From Colwellia chukchiensis (GTDB lineage: Bacteria > Pseudomonadota > Gammaproteobacteria > Enterobacterales > Alteromonadaceae), in assembly GCF_002104455.1 (NCBI RefSeq), contig NZ_NBOC01000012.1, forward strand, positions 1 to 64,000: a stretch of DNA of 64,000 nt, given 5' to 3'. The notes below the pieces were generated by a model. It saw only the letters and a list, made by a program, of their open reading frames with translations, did not search any database and was not told the origin of the DNA. The position numbers and the translations under genes were made by a program. This document shows, one piece after another, positions 1-8,243 of the stretch. How positions within the stretch are numbered: the stretch's first letter is position 1; every line of letters begins with the position of its first letter.

Positions 1-50
1 TCTTCAACTGATTCATAAACAAGCTCTAGTTCATTATTAAGCACAAAAAA

Positions 51-77
51 ATCCCCTCTGAAAATATCAGAGGGGAT
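51..77 (-). terminator. Intrinsic terminator-like hairpin
   Basis: An 11-bp perfect stem (ATCCCCTCTGA at 51-61, TCAGAGGGGAT at 67-77) closes a 5-base loop. On the minus strand it is followed by an uninterrupted T7 run (A7 at 44-50 on the plus strand). On the plus strand the run after it is interrupted (TTATCTTATACTT). It therefore reads best as a minus-strand terminator, possibly for a short transcript starting near 190-260, but it could also end a plus-strand gene whose last codons would lie at 1-18. Confidence 0.6.
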
Positions 78-129
78 TATCTTATACTTGCAAGATCGTT
101 CAACTATTTCTTAAACGATCGGCATTAAC

Positions 130-189
130 TCATTGAGTGGCTTTTTCATTAATGCCCTTTGCCAAGCCGTTCAGATCTGTTTGTCTCAT
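130..189 (-). CDS. Possible 19-residue micropeptide or structured small RNA
   Basis: The minus strand between the terminator at 51-77 and the divergent gene at 264 contains one short frame, MRQTDLNGLAKGINEKATQ, with a weak AGAAG purine stretch upstream of its ATG. The same stretch can fold: GATCGTT/AACGATC at 94-120 and GGCATTAA/TTAATGCC at 121-156. With the strong terminator downstream this could be a small RNA gene or leader. I do not recognise the peptide and no promoter is convincing. It may be no gene at all. Confidence 0.2.
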   Translation of the reverse strand: MRQTDLNGLAKGINEKATQ

Positions 190-263
190 GATTTACTTCT
201 GTTAAAGGGGTAATATGGTAAGAGAGCGTTACACATTTATACGCCAGATAAGGAGGTAATAAG

Positions 264-623
264 ATGAGCTTAAGCCAAGTAAGCCAAGTGATTTTAGTTG
301 TCGCGGTCCTGCTCTCTTTTCATGTGTTTGCCAGCACCGAGCAAGAAATTGCGCACTTGTTAAGCTATGTTGAACGTACTCAGTGTCTATACGAGCGTAA
401 CGGCACTAAACATAACGGCGTGGCAGCGGTTAAACACATTCGCAAAAAGTACCAGTATTTTGCTGACAAAATTACCTCGAGTGAGGATTTCATTAAATAC
501 TCTGCCACCAAGAGCACTATATCAGGCAAGCATTACCTGATCCATTGCCCCAAAAAAGCGACACGAAAAAGTCGAGACTGGCTGTTAATGGAATTGAACC
601 GGTTTAGGGCTAGCAAACAATGA
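264..623 (+). CDS. DUF5329 family secreted protein
   Basis: A 119-residue protein with an N-terminal signal peptide (hydrophobic stretch about residues 7-22, likely cleavage after FAS), so it is expected in the periplasm. The mature part carries the DUF5329 pattern: EIAHLLSYVE near the start, a Cys next to an RNG tripeptide (QCLYERNG), a HIRKKY helix, a DFIKYSATKS segment, a second Cys (IHCPKK) and a final WLLMELNRFR helix. The two Cys probably form a disulphide. The start is set by a near-perfect ribosome site (TAAGGAGGT at 249-257). The molecular function of the family is unknown. It is a single-gene unit, convergent with hmp. Confidence 0.75.
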   Translation: MSLSQVSQVILVVAVLLSFHVFASTEQEIAHLLSYVERTQCLYERNGTKHNGVAAVKHIRKKYQYFADKITSSEDFIKYSATKSTISGKHYLIHCPKKATRKSRDWLLMELNRFRASKQ

Positions 624-712
624 CAGGGCGGATTTAACTTAGCCCTGCCATATTGAGCAGCTTTTAATAAGATGCGTAATATTTGCTTTGCATATACAGT
701 AGCAATACTTAC

Positions 713-1894
713 TTAAAGGCTGGCATGCGGGCCAAAGACTTCGTAATGAATATTGCCTTCGCCAACACCTAATGAAAGCAATTGTTGTTTAGCAAACTTC
801 ATAAAGGCGATGGGGCCGCACAAATAGAAGTTACCGGTTTGGGTCGGTAAATCAGTCGAGCTCAAGTCCATCATACCTTGCTTAATATGTGACTGTTGTG
901 GCTTTTCATTGCGATACCATATATTTTGTTGCCAATTATTGTTTTTGACTAGTTCTGCGGTGCGCTGAGCAAATGAATGCTGGCTGTTATCTTCACAAGC
1001 ATGAAGAAAGTGCACAGGTTGCGGGTGTTTGTTTGCCGCTAAGGTTTCGAGCATACCTTGCATGGGGGTAATACCAACACCGGCAGAAATCAGTACGGTA
1101 GGGCTTTGACGGTCAACGAAGAAAAAGTCGCCCGCTGGCGCGTAAAGCTTGACTTCATCGCCGATATTAACGCTATCGTGTAAATAGTTTGATACCTTTC
1201 CTGGCACGCCTTGTTGCTCACGTTTCACCGAAATACGATAACTTTTGCCATTAGGTTTGTCAGACAGTGAATATTGACGAATTTCTTTATAGTCATTGCC
1301 TGTTGGGTGCACCTCAAGGCCGATATACTGGCCTGGGGTAAAGCCGATCACGGCTTGTTGATCAACGGGCGCAAAAATAAAGCTTTTGACCAATGCTGAC
1401 TCAGTAACTTTGTCGATCACAGTAAAGGCTCTTGCCCCTTGCCAACCGCCCTCCTTAGCGGCGCGCTCTTGATATAACTGGGCTTCACGATTGATAAAAA
1501 TACCGGCTAAAAACTGATAAGCATTGCTCCATGCTTCTTCTACCTCAGCAGTAAATGCCTCGCTTGCTAATTCACGCAGCGTTTCAATTAAATGATGACC
1601 GACGATGGCGTAATGCTCAGCTTGAATGTTAAAGCTAGTATGCTTTTGTGCTATGCGCTCAACGGCACTGGTTAAGGCATTTAAGTTCTCAATATGCTTA
1701 GCGTAGGCGGCAATGGCTTCAAATAAAGCGACTTGCTGTCGACCGCTTTGTTGATTCGACATATTAAAAATGTCTTGTAACTCAGGGTTGTGGGAAAATA
1801 GACGTTGGTAAAAGTGTGCGGTTAATGCCGAGCCGGCATTTTCTAATAATGGAATGGTACTTTTAATTATCTCAATGTGCTTATCAGTTAGCAT
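713..1894 (-). CDS. hmp: Flavohaemoglobin (nitric oxide dioxygenase)
   Basis: Oxidises nitric oxide to nitrate with O2 and NAD(P)H; a cytoplasmic haem/FAD enzyme. The 393 residues match the family length. The globin domain (1-140) shows Tyr29, Gln53 and the proximal His85 of the KHTSF motif. The FAD domain has RQYSLSDKP, the NAD domain has SAGVGITPMQGML, and the C-terminus is YEVFGPH. I start at the ATG at 1894, preceded by TAGGAG, because a 13-residue upstream extension has no family counterpart. It follows a small membrane-protein gene and is probably read from the sigma-54/NorR promoter at 2369-2383. Confidence 0.95.
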   Translation of the reverse strand: MLTDKHIEIIKSTIPLLENAGSALTAHFYQRLFSHNPELQDIFNMSNQQSGRQQVALFEAIAAYAKHIENLNALTSAVERIAQKHTSFNIQAEHYAIVGHHLIETLRELASEAFTAEVEEAWSNAYQFLAGIFINREAQLYQERAAKEGGWQGARAFTVIDKVTESALVKSFIFAPVDQQAVIGFTPGQYIGLEVHPTGNDYKEIRQYSLSDKPNGKSYRISVKREQQGVPGKVSNYLHDSVNIGDEVKLYAPAGDFFFVDRQSPTVLISAGVGITPMQGMLETLAANKHPQPVHFLHACEDNSQHSFAQRTAELVKNNNWQQNIWYRNEKPQQSHIKQGMMDLSSTDLPTQTGNFYLCGPIAFMKFAKQQLLSLGVGEGNIHYEVFGPHASL

Positions 1895-2025
1895 TATTGC
1901 TCCTAAATTAACTGAATAAAAGTTTGCTATCACGGGCTGAGAACGTACTCAAATGATGGATAACAAAACAACTTTAATGGGATTTTTTTCGAAATTTGTG
2001 GCTTTAATTGTCACTACATAGTCGT

Positions 2026-2298
2026 TTAGAAGTCTTTTCTGCCAAAGCCGTATAAGGCAATACAGCGCAAGACATAACCAAGCTTTAATGCGCCGGCAAA
2101 TATTATGGTATTGATATGGGCGAAAATCTGCCAAAACATAGCTACATAGTCATTTAAAACGAAGGTTGCGGTAATACACAGCAGGATAATAATGAGCGAA
2201 ATTAACATCATGTAATTCCCTAAGATCAGGCACTTTTGCAACCTTAAGGCGTTTTTAACCTCAGGTAAGCGCTTAGCGATAGTAAACTGGGCGTACAT
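2026..2298 (-). CDS. Small membrane protein of the NorR regulon, unknown function
   Basis: A 90-residue protein with two hydrophobic segments (about residues 29-48 and 54-78). A basic N-terminus (IAKRLPEVKNALRLQK) and a Gly/Arg/Lys tail suggest both ends face the cytoplasm. The start ATG at 2298 has GGAG 7 bases upstream. It is the first gene behind a consensus sigma-54 promoter flanked by two NorR operators, and hmp follows 131 bases later, so it should be induced by nitric oxide together with hmp. I do not recognise the family. A role in NO or nitrite handling, or in redox protection at the membrane, is inference from position only. Confidence 0.7.
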   Translation of the reverse strand: MYAQFTIAKRLPEVKNALRLQKCLILGNYMMLISLIIILLCITATFVLNDYVAMFWQIFAHINTIIFAGALKLGYVLRCIALYGFGRKDF

Positions 2299-2368
2299 TA
2301 CAAGCTCCAATAATTAAAATAAATGATGTTTGATTAGCAAATATTACCGACTGCTTGTCTGTGTTAGA

Positions 2369-2383
2369 GCAAGCACAGTGCCA
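2369..2383 (-). promoter_or_regulatory. Sigma-54 (-24/-12) promoter for the membrane gene and hmp
   Basis: Read on the minus strand the sequence is TGGCAC-N5-TTGC, an exact match to the sigma-54 consensus. It lies about 70 bases upstream of the start at 2298 and points towards that gene and hmp. NorR, the divergent activator at 2543, belongs to the sigma-54-dependent AAA+ class, which fits. Confidence 0.9.
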
Positions 2384-2446
2384 CTATTTAGAGTTATTTA
2401 AAGTTATTAATTATCAGCAAGTTATTATTTTGTTTGCAAGTTTGTT

Positions 2447-2457
2447 GTCATATTGAC
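2447..2457. promoter_or_regulatory. NorR operator 1 (GTCA-N3-TGAC)
   Basis: GTCATATTGAC is a perfect GTCA-N3-TGAC palindrome, the core recognised by NorR. It lies 64 bases upstream of the sigma-54 promoter, a usual place for an enhancer-binding protein. Confidence 0.85.
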
Positions 2458-2471
2458 TGCTTTGCTTTGTA

Positions 2472-2482
2472 GTCAATATGAC
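2472..2482. promoter_or_regulatory. NorR operator 2 (GTCA-N3-TGAC)
   Basis: GTCAATATGAC is a second perfect GTCA-N3-TGAC palindrome, 25 bases centre to centre from the first and 61 bases upstream of the norR start. It may also let NorR regulate its own gene. I did not find a third full site, although the well-studied E. coli region has three. Confidence 0.85.
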
Positions 2483-2542
2483 ACGAGTGTGTTAAATTGT
2501 CTCATTAATAACAGCCGAGCGTTATAAGTCAATCATTACATT

Positions 2543-4129
2543 ATGAGCCAAATTTCAACACAGGCACTTATTGAGTTAGCCCTTGATTTAGCCAGCAGCC
2601 TAAACAGCAAAGACAGATTTGATCGCCTACTAGATACCGTGCGTAAAACGATAAATTGTGATGCCGTTGCTTTACTGTCCCTTGACGGTGATGTCTTAAC
2701 CCCCATCGCGTTGCAAGGGCTGAGTCGAGATACCAAAGGGCGCAGGTTTAATGTGCAGGAGCACCCGAGGTTTGCGGTATTGTGCCAATCTAAGTACCCG
2801 ATCCGTTTTCCGGCAGACTCACCGCTACCCGATCCTTATGATGGCTTACTCATTGATAGAGTTGGTGATTTACCTGTGCATTCATGTATGGGGTTGCCAC
2901 TTTATTACGATAATAAGCTATTAGGCTTGTTAACTATAGACAGCTTAACGCCGCACCAATTTGAAGATATTGCTGAGCGAACATTAACCGTGATTTCAGC
3001 CATGGCGGCTGCGACATTAAATACGGCACTATTAATTGCCCAACTTGAATCTCGAGCGGATCATTCGCAACGCGTAGTCGCTGAATTGACAGCAGAAGCA
3101 TGGAAGCGCGATGGCGGAGAGTTAATTGGCGAAAGCGCCATAATGGAGCAGTTAAAAGAAGAAATCACGCTAGTTGCCAACTCAGAGTTTAATATACTTA
3201 TTTATGGTGAAACCGGTGTCGGCAAAGAGCTAGTTGCCCGAACATTACACCAAAAGTCTCCACGCCAACATGCGCCTATGGTGTATGTAAACTGTGCAGC
3301 ATTGCCAGAAAACTTGATAGAAAGCGAGCTCTTTGGTCATGTCAAAGGAGCTTTTACCAGTGCCGATAAAGATCGGCCAGGCAAGTTTGCCCTTGCTGAT
3401 GGCGGTACGTTATTTCTAGATGAAATTGGCGAGCTGCCGTTAGCTGCTCAAAGTAAAATTTTGCGTGCGATTCAAAGTAATGAAATACAGCCAGTGGGAC
3501 AAGATAATGTTGAGCAGGTCAATGTTCGTATTATTGCGGCCACTAACCGAGATTTAAAAGTTGCTGCAGAAGGGGGGCGATTTCGCGCTGATTTATATCA
3601 CAGGCTCAGCGTTTATCCTATTCGTGTTCCTCAGTTAAAAGAGCGTATTGGCGATGTTCAAATACTTTGTGGCTATTTTATCGAACAAGCCAAGATGAAA
3701 TTAGCCGTCAGGCAACTAAAAGTCAGTGCCGCAGCCATTAGTCACCTAGAGCAATATAATTGGCCAGGGAATGTGCGAGAGCTTGAACATGTGGTCAGTA
3801 GAGCGGCGTTAAAAGCGCGAGCTCGACAAAAAAATAAAGCAATAATCACCATAGAAAAACAAGACTGTGGTGCGTTAGTTAATTTAACGAATGGCTCACT
3901 AATGGCTAAGCAGCCTAATGACATGTCACAGCAACTGACCAAGACTGGCGCTGAGAGCATGAATCTTCGTCAAGAAACAGAGCACTTTCAACGACAATTG
4001 ATCAAACGGGTATTGCAACAAGAGCAGGGGAGTTGGGCGGCGACAGCACGTCGTCTTAGCCTTGATAGAGCCAACTTAAATCGTCTGGCCAAAAGGTTAG
4101 ATATAAAGGTGCGTAAAGATATTTGTTAG
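2543..4129 (+). CDS. norR: Nitric-oxide-sensing transcriptional activator NorR
   Basis: A 528-residue sigma-54-dependent regulator. The GAF domain (about 20-165) senses nitric oxide through a non-haem iron in studied NorR proteins. The AAA+ domain (about 190-420) has Walker A GETGVGKE and Walker B GGTLFLDEIGELP. A Fis-type helix-turn-helix lies at the C-terminus (about 485-525). The sigma-54 contact loop, normally GAFTGA, reads GAFTSA at residues 269-274. The gene is divergent from the membrane-protein/hmp unit and shares the operator region with it. The ribosome site before the ATG is weak. Confidence 0.92.
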   Translation: MSQISTQALIELALDLASSLNSKDRFDRLLDTVRKTINCDAVALLSLDGDVLTPIALQGLSRDTKGRRFNVQEHPRFAVLCQSKYPIRFPADSPLPDPYDGLLIDRVGDLPVHSCMGLPLYYDNKLLGLLTIDSLTPHQFEDIAERTLTVISAMAAATLNTALLIAQLESRADHSQRVVAELTAEAWKRDGGELIGESAIMEQLKEEITLVANSEFNILIYGETGVGKELVARTLHQKSPRQHAPMVYVNCAALPENLIESELFGHVKGAFTSADKDRPGKFALADGGTLFLDEIGELPLAAQSKILRAIQSNEIQPVGQDNVEQVNVRIIAATNRDLKVAAEGGRFRADLYHRLSVYPIRVPQLKERIGDVQILCGYFIEQAKMKLAVRQLKVSAAAISHLEQYNWPGNVRELEHVVSRAALKARARQKNKAIITIEKQDCGALVNLTNGSLMAKQPNDMSQQLTKTGAESMNLRQETEHFQRQLIKRVLQQEQGSWAATARRLSLDRANLNRLAKRLDIKVRKDIC

Positions 4130-4161
4130 CAACAGCTTGCGGCAATGCTTAGTTTTAAATA

Positions 4162-4191
4162 TCGGCCTAAATACTACAGTATCTAGGCCGA
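4162..4191. terminator. Hairpin between convergent norR and uraA
   Basis: TCGGCCTA (4162-4169) pairs with TAGGCCGA (4184-4191), and the stem continues inside as ATACT/AGTAT after one mismatch. The position between convergent gene ends suits a shared terminator, but no T-run follows it on either strand, so the call is uncertain. Confidence 0.45.
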
Positions 4192-4212
4192 AAAAACACA
4201 ATTTAAATGGAT

Positions 4213-5475
4213 TTAGGAAACTTGCTTCTCTTTTGGCAAGAGTAAGTTCAGGCCAATCGCCACTAAAGCACATAGGCTGATGCCTTGAATGCTAAAGCCA
4301 CCAAGGTTGAGTGCCATACCGCCGATACCAAACACTAATACCACAGCAAAGATAATAAAGTTTCGAGGTTGGTCAAAATCAACTTTTGCTTTCACCAAAC
4401 TGCCTAAACCAACACTGGCTATTAAGCCAAACAGCAGCATCATAATACCGCCCATAACCGCACCTGGAATGGTGTGTAATAATGCGCCTAACTTACCCAC
4501 AAAGGCCATAATAATTGCCGCACATGCCGCCCAAGTCATAACTCTTGGGTTAAAGGCTTTGGTTAACATTACCGCGCCGGTGACTTCAGAATATGTCGTG
4601 TTAGGCGGTCCACCCAATACCGATGCGGCAGTGGTTGCAACACCGTCTCCGAGCAAGGTGCGATGCAAGCCAGGCTTTTTAATGTAGTCTTTGCCGGTGG
4701 CAGAGCTAATAGCTAATATATCGCCTATGTGCTCAATGGCCGGAGCAATGGCAATCGGCAAAATATAAATAATTGCCTGCCAATTAAACTCAGGGGCCGT
4801 AAAGTTAGGTATTGCAAACCATGCGGCTTCACGCACTGGGGTAAAATCAATAATGCCATGATAAAGTGACAAAATATAACCGACAATAATACCCGATAAA
4901 ATTGGCATTAAGCGCATAAAGCCTTTGCTAAATGCAGATACTAATAAGGTCGTTAATAATGCAGGTAACGAGATAGATATGGCGAGAGACTGATCAATTA
5001 ATTGTGTTGCGCCATCGCCAGTTTGACCAAGAGCCATATGAACCGCAACCGGGGCTAATGACAAGCCAATGACCATAATAATAGGGCCGGTAACTATAGG
5101 TGGTAAATATTTGCTGATAAAACCAACACCGCGGGCTTTGATTATAGCGCTAAAAAACGCATAAACTACACCCACAATCGCAAGCGCTCCCATAGTGGCA
5201 GGGATCCCCCAAGTTTGCGTGCTATACATAATTGGGGCAATAAAAACGAATGATGAGGCTAAAAATACCGGCACTTGACGCTTTGTAACCCACTGAAAAA
5301 GCAAGGTTCCTATGCCAGCGGTGCATAAGGCCACGTTTGGATCTAACCCTGTTAATAATGGCATTAATACCAAGGCACCAAAGGCAACAAATAGCATTTG
5401 CATGCCTGTTAATACTTCTTTAACCAGTGACTGATGATTTGTTATTTCGTTATCGACATTCGCTTCTGTCTTCAT
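4213..5475 (-). CDS. uraA: Uracil:cation symporter (NCS2 family)
   Basis: A 420-residue inner-membrane transporter with the many alternating hydrophobic segments of the NCS2/UraA fold. Family-like motifs include SSFVFIAPI near residue 75, PPIVTGPIIMVIG near 125, the acidic transport motif in APAIEHIGDI near 245 and GGPPNTTYSEVTG near 290. It imports uracil with protons. It lies 68 bases downstream of upp on the same strand, so uptake and conversion to UMP are probably co-transcribed. The order upp-uraA is the common enterobacterial one. Confidence 0.9.
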   Translation of the reverse strand: MKTEANVDNEITNHQSLVKEVLTGMQMLFVAFGALVLMPLLTGLDPNVALCTAGIGTLLFQWVTKRQVPVFLASSFVFIAPIMYSTQTWGIPATMGALAIVGVVYAFFSAIIKARGVGFISKYLPPIVTGPIIMVIGLSLAPVAVHMALGQTGDGATQLIDQSLAISISLPALLTTLLVSAFSKGFMRLMPILSGIIVGYILSLYHGIIDFTPVREAAWFAIPNFTAPEFNWQAIIYILPIAIAPAIEHIGDILAISSATGKDYIKKPGLHRTLLGDGVATTAASVLGGPPNTTYSEVTGAVMLTKAFNPRVMTWAACAAIIMAFVGKLGALLHTIPGAVMGGIMMLLFGLIASVGLGSLVKAKVDFDQPRNFIIFAVVLVFGIGGMALNLGGFSIQGISLCALVAIGLNLLLPKEKQVS

Positions 5476-5543
5476 AGCTTACCCGTTAGCACTGCAAGAG
5501 CTGTAAAATAGTGTGATGTAGTTTTGTTTTACCGCATTTCGCA

Positions 5544-6170
5544 TTATTTGGTGCCAAATATTTTATCACCAGCATCGCCTAAGCCTGGCAGTATATAGCC
5601 AGCATCGTTTAAGCAATCATCAACAGAGGCAGTATATAGGTCAACATCAGGGTGTGCTTTTTCAAGTGCTGCTATACCTTCAGGTGCTGCAACTAAAACC
5701 AAGGCTTTGATGTTGCTACAGCCACGCTCTTTTAATAAGTCGATAGTCGCTACCATAGAGCCGCCAGTTGCCAGCATAGGGTCAATAACCAGAGCTAGGC
5801 GCTCATCAATTTGCCCAGCTAATTTTTCAAAATAGAACACGGGTTCAAGGGTTTCTTCATTACGGTACATACCCACTACCGAAATGCGGGCGCTTGGGAT
5901 CAGCTCTAACACCCCATCCATCATACCTAAACCAGCACGCAAAATTGGCACCACGGTCACCTTTTTGCCTTTGATCTGTTCTATTTCTATTTCACCATTC
6001 CAACTGTCAATGGTGGTCGTTTCTACCGCTAAGTTTTTAGTGGCTTCATAGGTTAATAAACAGCCCACTTCAGAGGCGAGTTCACGAAAGCGTTTAGTGC
6101 TGATGTTAGCGGCGCGCATTAGGCCAAGCTTATGTTTAATAAGGGGATGTTTTACTTCAATGACGCTCAT
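5544..6170 (-). CDS. upp: Uracil phosphoribosyltransferase
   Basis: Converts uracil and PRPP to UMP in pyrimidine salvage; cytoplasmic. The 208 residues equal the usual length when the start is taken at the ATG at 6170, which has GGAG 7 bases upstream. The longer open frame has no matching N-terminus. Motifs: PILRAGLGM, the PRPP loop [11 protein letters not shown] and the uracil-binding [16 protein letters not shown] at the C-terminus. First gene of the upp-uraA unit. Confidence 0.95.
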   Translation of the reverse strand: MSVIEVKHPLIKHKLGLMRAANISTKRFRELASEVGCLLTYEATKNLAVETTTIDSWNGEIEIEQIKGKKVTVVPILRAGLGMMDGVLELIPSARISVVGMYRNEETLEPVFYFEKLAGQIDERLALVIDPMLATGGSMVATIDLLKERGCSNIKALVLVAAPEGIAALEKAHPDVDLYTASVDDCLNDAGYILPGLGDAGDKIFGTK

Positions 6171-6210
6171 TGTTTGCTCCAAAGTATGCAACTGGAAAAT
6201 ATTTTTGTAT

Positions 6211-6216
6211 ATTATA
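6211..6216 (-). promoter_or_regulatory. Candidate -10 box for upp
   Basis: A perfect TATAAT on the minus strand, 40 bases upstream of the upp start. No good -35 box sits at the right distance. The remainder of the 6171-6483 gap shows nothing else I can support. Confidence 0.4.
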
Positions 6217-6483
6217 CTGAAATCACTTGAAAATGCTTGTGTGTCGGGCAAGAAAATATCGCTTTTATTACGACAGCTAAGTGTCACTAATGTGCGGTGA
6301 ATAACGCCTTTAGCGTTGTCATTAGTCATTCATAGAGAGGTTGCTAGGCGAATGTAGCGTACACAGATATGCATTTTGCAATCTATGATGCAGTTGTAAA
6401 AAACCATGAATCATAATTTTATCTTTAGACAGCAATCAAGTATGCTTAAATATTATGCATAATCAACAGCAGTAATTACGCTA

Positions 6484-7122
6484 ATGGTCACTCAATCATT
6501 ACTATGGCAATCAGCACAGCAATCATCAGATTTTGCTGAGCTTTGTAATGGTCTCTATGAGCGAGAGTTACTTTCCTTAAGCAAAAGCGATACCGCAACA
6601 GTTGCTGAGCTACAAGGTAGAATTAAAAGCCTACCCCACTATATAAAACGTACAGCGTATGCGTTACTCAATGCACAAACACCGTTGCAGCTGGATATTC
6701 AAAATGCCAGTTGGTCTGCAAAACAAGCCAATGTTTCCCCGTCATTAAGTCAGCTTTCTGCTTATCCAGAGACGGTTTTTGCATGGTATAACAGTTTTTT
6801 GTTAAAACCAGGCTTAGTCGTGCCGATTCAATTAACAAGTCACATTGTACTTGATAGCATAGATAGGGTAGATAACGAACAGCAACGTATTCGCACCAAT
6901 GTTCACGGTTGGTTCGATTTCAAGGCGTCAACAATTCAAGAAGATTCAATCCGACTGCTTAAGCCTAATAAAAAAGTGATGACAGCAGCCTGTGCTGGTC
7001 ATCGTTGGCAAAACCAACGCAAATTATCGCCCGTTATGCCATCTTTGCGGGAATTACTATTATCTTGCACCATTAATTGGCGTAACTTTAAACAGCCAGT
7101 AACTAATATCGGTAACAATTGA
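6484..7122 (+). CDS. Hypothetical protein
   Basis: A 212-residue soluble protein that I do not recognise. There is no signal peptide or membrane segment. It is rich in Gln, Ser and Leu in the N-terminal half, with a helical look (LCNGLYERELLSLSKSD), and has Trp-containing segments later (VFAWYNSFLLKPG, NVHGWFDFKAS, HRWQNQRKL). It stands alone between divergent upp and the ftsB block. A weak hairpin follows. Codon use looks like that of its neighbours. Confidence 0.6.
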   Translation: MVTQSLLWQSAQQSSDFAELCNGLYERELLSLSKSDTATVAELQGRIKSLPHYIKRTAYALLNAQTPLQLDIQNASWSAKQANVSPSLSQLSAYPETVFAWYNSFLLKPGLVVPIQLTSHIVLDSIDRVDNEQQRIRTNVHGWFDFKASTIQEDSIRLLKPNKKVMTAACAGHRWQNQRKLSPVMPSLRELLLSCTINWRNFKQPVTNIGNN

Positions 7123-7157
7123 GTTTAAAGTCAGCTTGGGTGTTTACAGCAGGCGTT

Positions 7158-7174
7158 AGCCATTTATAATGGCT
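7158..7174 (+). terminator. Weak hairpin after the hypothetical gene
   Basis: AGCCATT-TAT-AATGGCT, a 7-bp stem followed by a broken T-rich run (TATTTATATGAGTTTTT), between the gene ending at 7122 and ftsB. Possible terminator. Confidence 0.35.
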
Positions 7175-7211
7175 TATTTATATGAGTTTTTAATCACCAC
7201 TGAGCATTTAT

Positions 7212-7505
7212 ATGCGACTGATCACGGCAGTTTTACTGATTTTTTTGGCTTTGTTACAATACCGACTTTGGTTCGGTAAAAATAGTGTGCCTGATTATCT
7301 TGCCTTAGAAGAAGAAGTTGCCCGCCAAGTCGCAAACAATCATAAACTTAAGCAACGTAATAAGTTGCTCTATGCTGATATTGATGATTTAAAGTCGGGG
7401 ACTGAAGCCATTGAAGAGCGGGCTCGACATGAGTTAGGCATGATTAAGCAAGGAGAGACCTTTTTTCGGGTCATCCCAGATGATGACTCAGACAATAAGG
7501 AATAG
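7212..7505 (+). CDS. ftsB: Cell division protein FtsB
   Basis: A 97-residue bitopic membrane protein of the FtsQLB divisome complex. One transmembrane helix (about 3-20) is followed by a periplasmic coiled coil (about 28-70, LEEEVARQVANNHKLKQRNK) and the typical ARHELGMIKQGETFF end. It opens the conserved gene run ftsB-ispD-ispF-truD-surE-pcm, and ispD begins 9 bases after its stop. Confidence 0.93.
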   Translation: MRLITAVLLIFLALLQYRLWFGKNSVPDYLALEEEVARQVANNHKLKQRNKLLYADIDDLKSGTEAIEERARHELGMIKQGETFFRVIPDDDSDNKE

Positions 7506-7514
7506 CTGTTCATT

Positions 7515-8243
7515 ATGCTTAATTTAGCAGAAAAATTTTGCGTTGTTGTTCCCGCTGCGGGGGTTGGCAAACGTATGTTGACCTCATGCCCTAAGCAATA
7601 TTTAACCATTGCCAATCACACTATTTTAGAACATACGGTACAACGTTTGTTGAGTCATGAAGCAATTGCTAATGTTGTTATTGTTTTAAGCGCGCAAGAT
7701 GAATACTTTGCAACAACTTCGTTAGCCAATAACCAAGCTGTACGCACGGTTATTGGCGGTAAAGAGCGCGTTGACTCTGTCCTTGCCGGATTAAAATCTT
7801 TAGATGCCGCACAGCAGCCTTGGGTGTTAGTTCATGATGCCGCCAGACCATGTGTTCGCCATCAGGATATATCGCGGCTGATCCAGTATTGTCTAGCTAA
7901 TGATCATGGTGGCATTTTAGCGATGCCCGTGCGCGATACCATGAAGCAAAGTCAGTGTGGACAAAAAATAGCGAAAACTTTAGTGCGTAGCCAAATGTGG
8001 CACGCGCTGACACCACAAATGTTTAAAACCACAGAGCTGATTCAAGCGATAAGTGCGGCGTTAGCCAACAACATTACCATAACGGATGAGTCATCGGCGA
8101 TGGAAGCTTTTGGCTATAGCAGCGGTTTAGTCAATGCCAGTGGCGACAATATTAAAATTACCCAGCCAGAAGATCTACAACTGGCCGAGTTTATTCTTAA
8201 CCAACAAAAAATTAATTTATCTTCAGGGGCATTATGCGAATAG
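7515..8243 (+). CDS. ispD: 2-C-methyl-D-erythritol 4-phosphate cytidylyltransferase
   Basis: Third step of the MEP isoprenoid pathway: CTP plus MEP gives CDP-ME. The 242 residues include the nucleotide-binding PAAGVGKRM at the N-terminus, a conserved Lys in [14 protein letters not shown] near residue 110 and [11 protein letters not shown] near 190. It overlaps ispF by 10 bases, so the two are translationally coupled. Confidence 0.95.
   Translation: MLNLAEKFCVVVPAAGVGKRMLTSCPKQYLTIANHTILEHTVQRLLSHEAIANVVIVLSAQDEYFATTSLANNQAVRTVIGGKERVDSVLAGLKSLDAAQQPWVLVHDAARPCVRHQDISRLIQYCLANDHGGILAMPVRDTMKQSQCGQKIAKTLVRSQMWHALTPQMFKTTELIQAISAALANNITITDESSAMEAFGYSSGLVNASGDNIKITQPEDLQLAEFILNQQKINLSSGALCE

Noticed and set aside
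713-1933. Longer hmp frame starting at 1933
   Set aside because: The 13 extra residues lack a ribosome site and have no match in flavohaemoglobins, while TAGGAG precedes the ATG at 1894.
1949-2134. Minus-strand 61-codon frame between hmp and the small membrane gene
   Set aside because: It overlaps the better supported membrane-protein gene in another frame and has no ribosome site.
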